Program-made: the position numbers and the translations under genes
Part shown: positions 10,336-20,470 of the stretch, one piece after another
Position numbering within the stretch: the first letter of the stretch is position 1
Layout: the number at the start of each line of letters is the position of its first letter
Notes under the pieces: model-generated
Seen by the model: the letters and a program-made list of their open reading frames with translations, nothing else
Told to the model about the DNA's origin: nothing
The model's database searches: none
Assembly: GCA_934045075.1 (NCBI GenBank)
Contig: OW203726.1
Span: forward strand, 10,139,527-10,203,526
Direction of reading: 5' to 3'
Source: Yponomeuta sedellus
Taxonomy: Eukaryota > Arthropoda > Insecta > Lepidoptera > Yponomeutidae
Length of the DNA stretch: 64,000 bases

Positions 10336-10624
10336 AATAAAATCTATCGTGGATAGTTTTCCGGGTCGAAAAATTCTTGGTTTTCCAAGAATATTACAAA
10401 AATTCTAATTAAATGACTTTTTTAAGCATTTCACGTTATTTTAAATACTTATTTATTTTTATTTATTTATTAGTTATTTTAATGAAAAGTAACTTTTCAT
10501 TACAAAATTATAAAATGTAGATAAAGTAACGTTTTACTTAAATTATTATGCTAAGACTCAATATCCAAAGTCGGAACTATATAGAGGATCAGAGCCTCAG
10601 AGGGATCGATTTTAATTTAATTTT

Positions 10625-10772
10625 TCCATATTGGCAGTACGTCCGCAGCTATAACTGGCAACCGATACAAGAGCCGGAACTAGGTACTAAAAAAACTATT
10701 TTTTTCCATGTTCGCAGTGCCTTCGTAGCCATAACCGGCAGCCGCTACAAGAGCCGGAACTACTAAAAAAAC
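10625..10772. repeat. Two-copy tandem repeat, unit about 80 bp
   Basis: Each copy runs 'ccatrttsgcagt', 'cgyagcyataac', 'ggca', 'caagagccggaactac', 'taaaaaaact'. The copies have diverged by roughly 15%. It may be a fragment of a larger satellite or interspersed repeat. Confidence 0.75.
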
Positions 10773-12439
10773 TGTATCAAGACTTTTCAAAATTCTGTTT
10801 TCTATCGGTTTTGTGTGATTCTCTTTCTTGGCGAAACTATTTTTGGTGTGTTAAAGGTTTTACCACGATTTTACCTATTGCGGGGTCCGATGTATATTGC
10901 TTATGTAAAAACTGTTTCTATGACAATAAATATTTTGTAGTAAAATCAGCAGTGGATATAATTATAACAGTGTACGAGGGCTGCTACTTATGTATGCGGA
11001 ATAGAAAAAATAAACAAATGTATATGGCTAAATATGCTTTTATTGTATTTCAAAGTATTCTCCACTATGATCGATGCACTTTTGCATTCGATGAAACCAA
11101 TTTGTAAAACACTTTTTCCACTCTGATTGAGGTATCTCCAAAACGTGTTGTTTGAACGCATCTACGGCATCTTCACGGGTCGAAAATCGTAGACCACGTA
11201 ATTAATTCTTTACATTTGGGAATAAAAGAAATCATTGGGAGCCAAATCAGGGGGCTGTACGGTGAATGACCCATCAATTCTATTTGTTGACCATCCAAAA
11301 ATGTAGTTGTTTCCTGAGATGTATGACAGCTGGCAAGGGCGTACCCAGGTAGGGGCAGGGGGGGGGCAGCTGCCCCCCCTAGAAGATGAATTAAATGTAA
11401 TTTTTTTTTGGCAAATAGAAATTAAAAACGTGTTACCTACTCTGCGCAAAATGAAGTGTTGGAAACAAAATATCTTTTCAGCCAGATTTGTTTTTTTCTA
11501 TAGTTAAATATTCTACAACATTCGAATTCATTCGATATAGTCTGTATAGTGAGTCGTGTCGGTCGTGTCACAACGTATTTATTAGAATATTTTTCAACAC
11601 ACTTGCTCATAATGTGGCTCTTTCTTATTACACAGTAATTAAACTCATAATGCGTCAAATTACACACGCGTGCGTTTTTGTCTTATCATTACCGCACGCG
11701 TGTTTTTGATTATATATGATTATATTATATAGTTTTAAATTGTCGCTGTTCATCCAATTATCCCAATGGGGACAAGCTAAGGACTGTACAGTCCACGCAG
11801 CCTAGTCTTATGTGCATCCTTTTTGAAAAAAGTTTTGTTCCGAAAATGTTAATTATTTGCAAATAAATTAAACAATCTTATTCAAATAGATAATAATTCT
11901 TTATACCAATGATTTATACGAATAAATATTGTTTTCCTATACGCTATTATTTATTATCCGATTTATAATTTTAGATATCTACTCATTATATGGCGACCTT
12001 CAGCCGCCGTCAAACGAAACGCAAAATGTTTTGATCAAGTTTTGATACTCTTTATTTATTTCTTTATTTCGTTTTTATTATTTTTTAGTGATAATGAAAG
12101 TGACATTATCGATTCATAGTCGAGAATTTAATTTATGGAATCTGATTTTGATTACGAGACAGAATAAAATTAAATAAAAACTAAGTACGATTTTGATGCA
12201 AGTTTGGTTTTATTATAATAATTTGTTTTCAATGCTAAAATAAAACAATATTCAATATGTTGCATATTATTTTAAGTAGTATATATCTGTACAGATTTAG
12301 TTTAAGATTCTTATTTGGGAGAAAACAACATCTAGCGCCATCTAGTTTCGGACGGCAGTACTTTTTCCAGTAAAAAGAAATAGGATCAATTTACACGGTC
12401 AATAGCGACATCTTGTATTGAATAGCAATGCCACGAAGA

Positions 12440-12680
12440 ACGTTCTAGCATGGACTATTCTGGAAAGAAAAGACAGTGATGGCGAGTATAAGACAAGGAT
12501 GGAAATAGAGTTGAGTATTTTCTACATATTTCGGGAGCGAGAATATTTCAATATATAAGCGGAAGCGTGAGGCAGAGCACGTCAATTTAGTTCTAATATA
12601 ATTCAGTTCGGAGTGTAATACGAGCGAATATTTCATACGCCATAGTGTCTTATAGTTTCGTTGCGGCGACACGAGATTTA
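12440..12680 (+). promoter_or_regulatory. Candidate promoter of the hAT transposase with heat-shock-element-like pairs
   Basis: A TATA-like 'atatataagcgg' lies at about 12550-12562, some 160 bp before the predicted start codon, followed by 'attcagttcgg', which resembles an arthropod initiator. Upstream, 'agaacgttct' (near 12438) and 'attctggaaa' (near 12458) have the inverted nGAAn/nTTCn arrangement of heat-shock elements. These are seen motifs. Function is inferred. Confidence 0.4.
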
Positions 12681-12718
12681 CGTTTACTGCACAACAACTG
12701 GAAATATTACTCCGTCAA

Positions 12719-14912
12719 ATGGATATGAGGAAATTCTTTGAAAGAGGTGAGTCAAAACAAAACACTTAAGTAGGTACCTACCTAATATGATTATTTGATT
12801 TGTTTAAGGGGGGCTTTGACTCTCTTGTAAGTGTATATCTTAAGCATTACTTAAAATATTTAAATTTATTAATTACAAGACGTGGTTTTGTTATAGGTAA
12901 TAGCTAAAATAACATTTGTGAATATTTTGTGATTAAAAAGTAAAAAAAAAACATAAAAGAAAGATCCTTGCAATATTTTGGATTTATTAATAAGTCCATA
13001 CCGACAACAAAGTCCCTTTTCTCTAACGTCACAACAAGTGTATTATTTCAAATTACTTACCTAGTTTTGATTATTTGGCGTTCAAACCACAAAGTTTTGA
13101 ATATCGCGATTTTACTTTTATTGATAGGAAGTAAATAATAATATATTAGAATGTGAAACTTGATCTTTATTTTCGTCCTATGCAACCCGCCTAAACACTG
13201 TAATAGTAATTTTGTGTATCCATTTTTTAGGGAGGACACGCGAAAAACGAAAAAAATGTCGGGAAAGTAGCAGTGGAAGCGATGAAAATGACAACCATTA
13301 TAAAACCACTCATGTAATGCCAAGATCATTGCATGCTAACATTGGACAAGCGTCAAATTCTCCAGCAGAACCTGTTAATATATCTGTTGCCGACTATTCT
13401 TCTCCATCGACATCCCAACAAACTTATGACGTCAACGTCGATCCTGAAATTATAGTGGACGATGGCTGTCATGAAAATAATCTGGGTCGTTATGTTGGGT
13501 TGGCTACCCAGCTATCGCTGATAAAACAGCAGACGTATCTGGGAAAGAACAGCTGTCAATAGGCGTGCGGCTCTACGACGAAAGCAAAAGGAAAATCAGA
13601 GAAGAATTTGTAGGGTTTGTTGAACTAAAAGCACAAAATGCTTCCGCAATTGCCGAAGCAATTGACAATTTCTTAATGAGTTCTAACCTCTCAACCGAAG
13701 ATTGCGTAGGTTTTGGATTCGATGGCTGTTCTACAATGGCAGGGGTGGCGTACAAGCCATTTTGAGAAAAAATATCCTTGTGCTTTATATTTTCATTGCT
13801 CAAGTCACAAACTCAACCTTGTTGTGAATGATGCGAACGCAGTGCCAGAAATTAACAATACTGTCGCCACTGTAAAGGATGTTATAACGTTTTTCAGGGA
13901 ATCGACTACACGTCGATACTACGCTCCAAACCTATCACGATTATGTGAGACGAGATGGTTCGAAAAATATAAATCAATCAGAAAGTTTTCTCAACATTTT
14001 TCAGAGCTTGTGAAATCTCTAGAAACGTTATCCGTAGAGGGAAATTATGCCACCAGAAAATCTTTATATCAGTTGCATTCAGCCGTTACAAAACCAGTGT
14101 TTATTGTTACTCTACAAACAATTGGCAAATATTCAGCAGTTTTAGAACCAGTAGTTAACGTACTGCAAGCTAAATCGATCGACATGGTCTCGGTAGGGGA
14201 ACACATCAAAAATATCAAGGACATTCTCAGAAATGACCGCGAGTTTCCTGATAGAATAAGTAAAGAAATACTTAAAAAAGCACGAGCTGTTGCAATGGAT
14301 TTGAACATAGAAATTTCGGTTCCACGTCTTGCTCACAAGCAAACACATAGAAGTAATCCGCCATCAGACAATGATAACGAATATTGGCGGCGTTTTCCCT
14401 GATAATACCATACATTGATTCACTCATTTCATCATTGAATATTCGATTCTCCCAAGAAAATACTCCGGCGTTTGCTTTAAGCAGGTTACATTCCTTGTAT
14501 ATGACAAAAACCAGCATTACAGACCTACACAAAAACGCAGAATCATTCCAAGAATTTTATAACCTGGATATCACCGGAGAAATGAACCTTTGGCATAATT
14601 TATGGGTGACGAAGGCTTTATCAGATGGAAGTAGGTGATCTGTTCAACGAAGCCAACATTTTTTACCCTGCTGTCAGAAAGGTATTAATTATTTTAAGCA
14701 CTATCCCATGCACCACGGCGACCGTAGAACGGTCCTTCAGTACGCTGCGAAGAGTTAAAACGTGGCTTAGAAGCACCATGGGTGATGAAAGGCTTACGGG
14801 TTTATGTTTGATGAGCGTACATCGCAATTATTTAAAAGACAACAGTGAGTTTATTGAAAAGACTGTCATAGACAAATTTTGGGCAAATCCGAGAAGATTA
14901 CTGTCACATTAA
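12719..14912 (+). pseudogene. hAT transposase (ZMYM1/TTF-type), two exons, degenerate
   Basis: Exon 1 (12719-12746) encodes MDMRKFFERG and ends at AG|GTGAGT. The acceptor cattttttag at 13230 joins in frame to exon 2, giving RTREKRKKCRESSSGSDEND. The frame then breaks repeatedly; open pieces end near 13561, 13765, 14402, 14638 and 14912. Recognisable hAT landmarks are FGFDGCSTMAG, FHCSSHKLNL, LCETRWFEKY, and the C-terminal hATC dimerisation block with IPCTTATVERSFSTL, then GDERLTGLCLMSVHR. The N-terminal zinc finger and parts of the RNase-H-like fold are missing. At least four frame disruptions make it non-functional. It resembles the proteins annotated in insects as zinc finger MYM-type protein 1-like. 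Confidence 0.88.
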
Positions 14913-14924
14913 TAAATATATACA

Positions 14925-14995
14925 TACAATATATATATATTATACATACAATATATATATATTATACATAATGTATAGTATAATTATGTATAATA
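14925..14995. repeat. TA-rich microsatellite, two similar units
   Basis: The pattern 'acatacaatatatatatatt' is repeated immediately downstream of the hAT transposase stop, followed by more TA-rich sequence. Simple repeat inside the hAT element. Confidence 0.8.
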
Positions 14996-16252
14996 TTTTA
15001 TTTTGTGTCATCATCAAAATTAATTAATAAAAGTCAATTTTCATGATTTTTGTTTCAATATACCCGACTGACGATCTTTTCGAAACAGGTAAGCAGCCCC
15101 CTGCCCCCTCCTAGCTGAAATCCTGGGTACGCCCTTGACAGCTGGCATTGTCATGGTGAAGTATGATTCTGCGTCGCTGGTTGTTTTGGCGTATTTCTTT
15201 AAATACTTCCGGCAAACAAATGGTCGTGTACCACTCCAAATTAACCGTTCTGCGATTCTCCAGTGGTATTGTAGCCACATGGCCATTAATACCAAAAAAG
15301 CAGGTCACCATTTGCTTTACAGTGCTTTTTGCACGAGCCACTTTCGTAGGGTTCGGCTCATTTTGAAACACCCAAACTGTTGATTGTTGTTTAGTTTCGG
15401 GATCGTACGCGTAGATCTAGGATTCGTCACCTGTGTAGATATTATAAACAGATTTTGAGTCGTCTCCGTTGAATTTTTTTAAGGTTTTCTTGCACCATTC
15501 GACGCGAGCATCTTTTTGATCCTGAGTTAAGTTGTGCGGGATCCAACGCGAACAAATTTTTTTTACAGACAAATGTTAATGTAATGTCATATGAATGCTC
15601 GTCATACATATGCCCAGAATAGCCTCTATCTCGCGATACGTAACATGGCGGTCTTGCATTATTAGTTTTCGCACAGCTTCAATATTTTGTGGCACAACCA
15701 CCGATTTCGGGCGACCTTCTTTAACTTCGTCCGTGAGCTTACTGCGCCCGCGATTAAACTCACTAAACCAGTGATACACAGTCGTTTTTGATGGAGCTTC
15801 ACCACCAAAAGTCGAAGTTAATTGATCTACGCACTGTTGTTGCGTTAAACCACGTCGAAAATCGTAATAAATCATAGCACTAATATTTTCACGAGTGAGT
15901 TCCATTTTTTCAGCGATATGACATTTTAAACCCAACAAAAACAAAACACTAACGTATATAAGAGAAAAATATTAGCGGCCAGTATTTAAAAAAAGAACGA
16001 ATTTGACCATGGAGGTCAGACATTGCGTTTAAAATTATTGGAATCCCAGATTCCGCATACATAAGTAGCAGCCTATGTAAATTTAGCTTTAATGCCGGTA
16101 AAATTGATAACACATTTTTACATTTTAGTCTTAAAGACGCCTGCATCGTAAGTTAAGTTTATTTATTTATTTCTGTAACTATAAAAAATACAGTATACGG
16201 GTTTACTCAGTAGGTATGATTACGGGCGACTTAATAAGAAATGTTGACTTAC

Positions 16253-16628
16253 TGTTTGTCCTTTGTTACATTCTATTGCAAAGTCACCCAATATATAACT
16301 GAGCAGGTCAGATGCACTAGTGTAAAATTGATATAACCATGATGACGACTCCAAAGTGTAAAATATTTGATAGTTTACAGTAAAGTTAGATCTGACTCTG
16401 ACTACTCCGTACATTAGAGAACTTATGTCGTAGCGCCCCTATGTTCTCGATGTAGATACACTCAGTTGTACTTGCAGTCGAAAATATTGACATTACCTGA
16501 CCATTAGTATTAGCTGGTACTGGTTGAAAATAATATACTGTGGTTAGCTTATCTTTAATGAAATCGCTAAACAAAGGGTAATCTTTGGACCTTAGCGATA
16601 ATGCATGATGATAGGCTACGCAATCCAT
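16253..16628 (-). CDS. Two phase-0 exons of an unidentified gene
   Basis: Exon A (16497-16628) begins with an ATG and encodes 44 codons, from MDCVAYHHALSL to FQPVPANTNGQ, ending at CAG|GTAATG. Exon B (16253-16348) encodes 32 codons, SSSWLYQFYTSASD to FAIECNKGQT, bounded by TTTGGAG| upstream and |GTAAGTCAAC downstream. Both junctions are in phase 0, and the intervening 148-bp intron contains a stop in frame. Composition is protein-like, with Trp, Tyr and Cys and no low complexity. I cannot name the family. The next intron holds the mariner/hAT insertion. The exon A start could also be an acceptor. Downstream exons were not found. Confidence 0.45.
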
Positions 16629-16962
16629 TATTATAGGGCATGTAGAAAACAGACTTTAAATGCAATCAACCGTCAAAATATTATACCTTAATTATGATGA
16701 TGTCGCTGAGTACATATTTCTTTTTCATGGTAGGTATATTAGAGTAATTAAGCGACATTTTTCGAAAGTTAATTATGTATTCTGTAGAACTAGCATAACC
16801 TAAAACCAATGATAGTTTTTATCTAAATTTTGTATGAAAATGTATCTGACTAGTTGCAGGCAATGAAGGTCATGTTTGAAGGACGATCATTCTGGAACAG
16901 AGGACTGAACAAATTTTAGTCTATAGTCGATTGATGAAAAACACATGTCCAAAGACACATTT

Positions 16963-17018
16963 TTGTGGCAGTGAAAAACACGTTGTGACCCATCCCAACG
17001 TGTTTTTCACTGCCACAA
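16963..17018. repeat. Perfect 23-bp inverted repeat with 10-nt loop
   Basis: Arms 16963-16985 and 16996-17018 are exact complements (ttgtggcagtgaaaaacacg... and its reverse). A transcript would form a strong 23-bp hairpin. There is no T-run or other sign of a terminator. Probably a small MITE or foldback remnant. Confidence 0.9.
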
Positions 17019-17274
17019 AGCCGTCATGATACAATTCATTAAGCATTCATATTTTGTTTTACAATTTGTGTATCTAGTGTATTATTGGGTTCTGTTGCAC
17101 CATTTGCTTTACGCAACTAATTTATCAAACGATTTGTGTTAACGTAGGGTGGGACAGAAATCCAACTATTTATACGTTTCTCTGTAGAAATGTGAAAATA
17201 TTCAGCCTAGTAGCATATAATATAATGAAGTTAATAGGTAAAGTAGCTACGTAAGCTTTACAAGTTTAATTTAA

Positions 17275-19270
17275 TTTGTTTATTCAGGAAACCAACCAGC
17301 TTTACAATGTACTTAACATACTTCTTATAATAGACAAACTTAATAGCGAATTATAGGTTACCTCAGAAGATACAATGTTCTGAGTTTATACGTTAAAAAA
17401 AAAACTAATTCACAAAACCGGATCAACACAACTTACATAATAACTTCTTTAACAAAACTGAATTGTGATTCTAAACAACACCATTTCCTCATCTTAATAG
17501 ATTATTTGTTTGTTGATTATGATGAACAATTAGATACACAAGTAAATATTATTTTCACATATAAATACATAAATGAGTAGATAAACAAATAATAATATAT
17601 ATAGACATATATTAATTAATAAAAGGTAACATAAACATAAATGAATACATAAAGATATTTTGCATGTAATTGAAGTATGTAATTAAGGTCGCAATGAAAT
17701 TATTGCTCGGCTTCCGAAGTAGGCTCCTTGAGCCGGGCTACAATTTGTCTTTTAAATTTATATTTATTAAGCAAAAATGGATCTGTTTCTTTAAAAAACT
17801 TATTGAATATATGGGCCAATCTAGTAAAAACTGCATTTCTGGCATAGTTTGTGCGATGCAAGGGCACATGGAATAGAGGTGTATGTCGCGTGCGGCGCCG
17901 CGGGGTGTGAAACGCCAGACCCGCCAGCAGGTCCGGGCTGTCCATCCTCCCGTGCACTATGTCCCACAGCAAACCCATATCCAACACAAGACGACGCTCT
18001 TCAAGAGTAAGGATATTATAACGCCGACAATCATATCCGTACGCATCCGATGAACTACGAGTTCGATAATTTAGATATTTTATAAATTTTCTTTGAATTC
18101 TCTCAATACGCTTATTAATAAATGCTTTATTGACTATTGTATCGATGTGGATCTTCATAGTCATTTTACAGTCAAAATGAACCCCCAGGTCTCTGACGAC
18201 TTCGACCCGCTGAACCACAACGCCATTAAAATTGTATTCGTGTATATTAGGCTCTTTTTTTCTTGTAAAGCTAACACATTGGCATTTCGAGATGTTAACT
18301 GAAATTCTATTATTTGTATAGTAATTAAATAACCGATTAAGATCAGTCTGAAGTCTCTGGCAATCATCTTTAGAATTAATGCGAATAAATATTTTTTTGT
18401 CGTCTGCGTAGAGCAAATGCTTAGAATAAACAATACACTTTCCTATGTCATATAAGTAGGCGTTGTAGAACAGCGGCCCGAGGTGGGATCCCTGCGGGAC
18501 TCCAGATGGAATGGTGACGTAGTCCGATTTAAAGCCGCCAACCACAACAGCCTGGGAACGATTGGTCAGATAGGAACGTACCCATCTCAGCAGATCTCCA
18601 TGGATTCCCAGCTTTTGTAGCTTAGCAAGTAGGATGACGTGATCTACACGATCGAAAGCTTTTTCGAAGTCGGTGTAGATAGACCACGTCAACCTGACCA
18701 CCATTTTCCATTTGATTCAGAATAAAATTAGAGAAGTTTGCCAAATTTTATACAGTCAAGCGCTGTTTCAAGAAACCATGCTGCGCATTTGATATACCCC
18801 GCGTAATAGTTTGATAGATACTGTCGAAAACCATTTTTTCAAGAACTTTGCTCAGAATATTTAAATCGAAATAGGACGATACTTTTCTATATTAGTTTTT
18901 GAACCATCTTTATGTACGGGTACAACATTAGCCCGTTTCCACTGTTCAGAAAAGATTCCATCTTTTAATGACCTAGAAAAAACCAGTGACACGGGTAAAG
19001 CCAAGGTCTTAGCGCAATTTACCAGAAATATTGGTGGTATGCCATCACAGCCTGGTCCTTTTGAAGAATCTAACGATTTCAAGTGTTTAAATACTATACC
19101 TTCTGTTATTTCTACACAAGAAACAGTGTCCAAAGCATATTCATTATCAATTTCAATATTAAAACTGGAGTTAGGCCCCGTTTCAACAAACACACTTTTA
19201 AAGAATTCATTGAAGGCGTTTGTAATTCTAGATCCATCAATAAAATCGATCTTTCAATGAAAACTGCTTA
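17275..19270 (-). mobile_element. 5'-truncated CR1/Jockey-like LINE fragment
   Basis: The minus strand carries reverse transcriptase coding from about 19193 down to 17700 and then a 3' region ending near 17275 at an AT-rich tail. The 5' part with endonuclease is missing. Ends are approximate. Confidence 0.75.
17700..19193 (-). pseudogene. LINE reverse transcriptase, frameshifted
   Basis: Piece 1 (18861-19193) has the RT fingers region: SSKGPGCDGIPPIFL, then WKRANVVPVHKDGS and YRPISI. Between 18860 and 18704 the frame is shifted, though LNILSKVLEKM and SNAQHGFLKQR remain visible. Piece 2 (17700-18704) has RT motif A (YTDFEKAFDRVDH), motif B (GVPQGSHLGPLFYN) and the catalytic LLYADD, then the thumb and a C-terminal region without an RNase H domain. 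The catalytic residues are intact, but the frameshift and missing 5' half make it inactive. The pattern fits non-LTR elements of the CR1/L2/Daphne or Jockey type. The exact clade is not settled. A distant relative's C-terminus is at 29635-30158. Confidence 0.85.
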
Positions 19271-19940
19271 GGATAACATGACTCTCCCCGCCAGTGTTGC
19301 CAGATACGAAACCTGAAAATGCGGTACCTGTAGGTTAAAAAAGCGGATTTTCAGAAAAAGAAGCGGATTTTTCTATCATTATAATATTATACAATACCGA
19401 TTGTTCTTTGTCCGTTTATAGGTGTTATATGTTTATTTATACTAGGATATCATAATTTCTAGATAAGACTGAATATGCACAGATAACCAAGTCAAAAATT
19501 TGCGCGCGCCTCTAGCTTTGCTGTTGTGAATGGACTACAGTGTATCCGTTCTTAAATGGCATAACGAGTAAACAAACATGGCTGACCAATAAAATGTGAC
19601 GTTTCATAGTGTTGCTGAAATTACTGAATGAATGACGGATTTCATTATTGAATGAATGGAATTAATGAAGTTTAACTCAAAATAATCTAAATAATTATGT
19701 AATATTAGTATCGCAATCCATCTGCTACACTGAACTCGACCCAAACATACCTACAAACTGGGACAAAAAAATTAAGAAAATTCTGCTAATAAATGTTGGC
19801 GGTAATGCTATCTCCTCAATAAAGAGTTCTTAAGATCATTATGGGGAAAAGTACAATCGAAAAACGTGTAGAACATTAAAGATATTGGACCATTTAAAAT
19901 GGGGGTTTGTGCTGCGAAAGTTATAATTTTTAGTTTTTTT

Positions 19941-20245
19941 TATACTGATTTGGAGATTTTAAAAAACCTATTTATAGGCTAAAGATTCCACCCATGCCGG
20001 GATTCGAACCCGCGACCTCTGGCTATCCGTGCGAGCGCTCTTTCCAACTGAGCTAATGGACGACTCACCGGCATCAGTGAAATTTCGAACCTCTTTACAC
20101 TATTCTCTGTATTACGTACAGGCAGCGACATCTGGCAGTAGTAAAGTCTGGGTGGAATTTTTAGCCTCTAAATAGGTTTTTTAAAATTGTCCTTAGCACG
20201 GGTTAGTGCATTAAAAAAATAAAAATAGTATAATGATTTGGAGAT
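19941..20245 (-). mobile_element. tRNA-bearing element with inverted flanks and a 17-bp target duplication
   Basis: TATACTGATTTGGAGAT at 19941-19957 recurs with one mismatch at 20229-20245, a retroposon-like target duplication. Inside, the minus strand has a tRNA-like core with A box 'tagctcagttgg' and B box 'gggttcgaatccc' (about 19996-20063). The core is flanked by inverted copies of 'aaacctattt..aggctaaa..ttccaccca'. The strand's 5' part holds 'gcactaacccgtgctaagg'. The tRNA stems are imperfect, so this is not a functional tRNA. Other copies: 36722-36830, 44411-44642, 44679-44950, 46550-46632, and an end piece at 35062-35092. Confidence 0.75.
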
Positions 20246-20260
20246 ATTTAGAAAATCTCA

Positions 20261-20470
20261 TCTGGCAACCGTGGCTACAGCAACGTGAAAAAAACTGTTT
20301 GCTCTCAGGCTCAGCTGATCCACTGGCAGTTTTGTATACCGCTTTAAAACTGACAGAATTTCAAGCATGCTCGAAGAATCAACGGTATAACCCACAGAGT
20401 AAAGTTTGAAAACAAAATCGCCGGATTTTGGGGTGATGTAGTTGCGGTCTATACCGTTGGCTTGCAGAAA
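20261..20470 (-). other. Possible coding remnant of unknown origin
   Basis: Minus-strand frame ending at 20258 reads QANGIDRNYITPKSGDFVFK and LEILSVLKRYTKLPVDQLSL, protein-like in composition, after an acceptor-like tttattttctgcaag. No family recognised. Lying among repeats, it may belong to a transposon. Confidence 0.25.

Larger units (their letters stand above)
11326..15145 (+). mobile_element. hAT transposon nested in the mariner, 8-bp target duplication
   Basis: The 8-bp sequence ACAGCTGG occurs at 11326-11333 and again at 15138-15145, and the element ends inside it are perfect inverted repeats CAAGGGCGTACCCAGG (11334-11349 and complement ending 15137). The element is 3804 bp. An 8-bp duplication plus a hAT-family transposase on the plus strand fixes the superfamily. 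Both ends have G/C-rich subterminal tracts (ggggggggcagctgcccccc on the left, agccccctgccccctcc on the right). Confidence 0.95.
11200..15905 (-). pseudogene. mariner transposase, split by the hAT insertion and mutated
   Basis: From an ATG at about 15905 the minus strand encodes a mariner N-terminus: the paired helix-turn-helix region (QQQCVDQL, TTVYHWFSEF, GRSKLTDE, GRPKSVV) to about 15576, where a frameshift occurs. The catalytic region continues in another frame. YTGDES carries the first Asp and is followed directly by a stop codon near 15420. The frame then runs on to ILHHDNAS with the second Asp near 15140. The hAT element interrupts it exactly here. The remainder resumes at 11333 and includes PPDLAPNDFF with the third Asp at about 11225-11245, the D,D34D pattern. 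Frameshift, nonsense codon and insertion make it dead. Confidence 0.9.
10973..16079 (-). mobile_element. mariner transposon, interrupted by a hAT element
   Basis: TA dinucleotides at 10973-10974 and 16078-16079 flank inverted ends that share 'ggctgctacttatgtatgcg' (10980 onward, and its complement ending near 16073). Without the hAT insert (11334-15137 plus one 8-bp duplication) the element is about 1.29 kb, the usual mariner size. The transposase reads on the minus strand. It predates the hAT insertion. TA target, length, ends and D,D34D transposase agree. Confidence 0.93.

Noticed and set aside
15041..15371. Separate small genes suggested by several overlapping ORFs
   Set aside because: They are pieces and antisense shadows of the mariner transposase plus hAT end sequence.
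19996..20063. A functional tRNA gene on the minus strand
   Set aside because: A and B boxes are present, but the T and acceptor stems do not pair properly and the unit is part of a repeated element with a target duplication.
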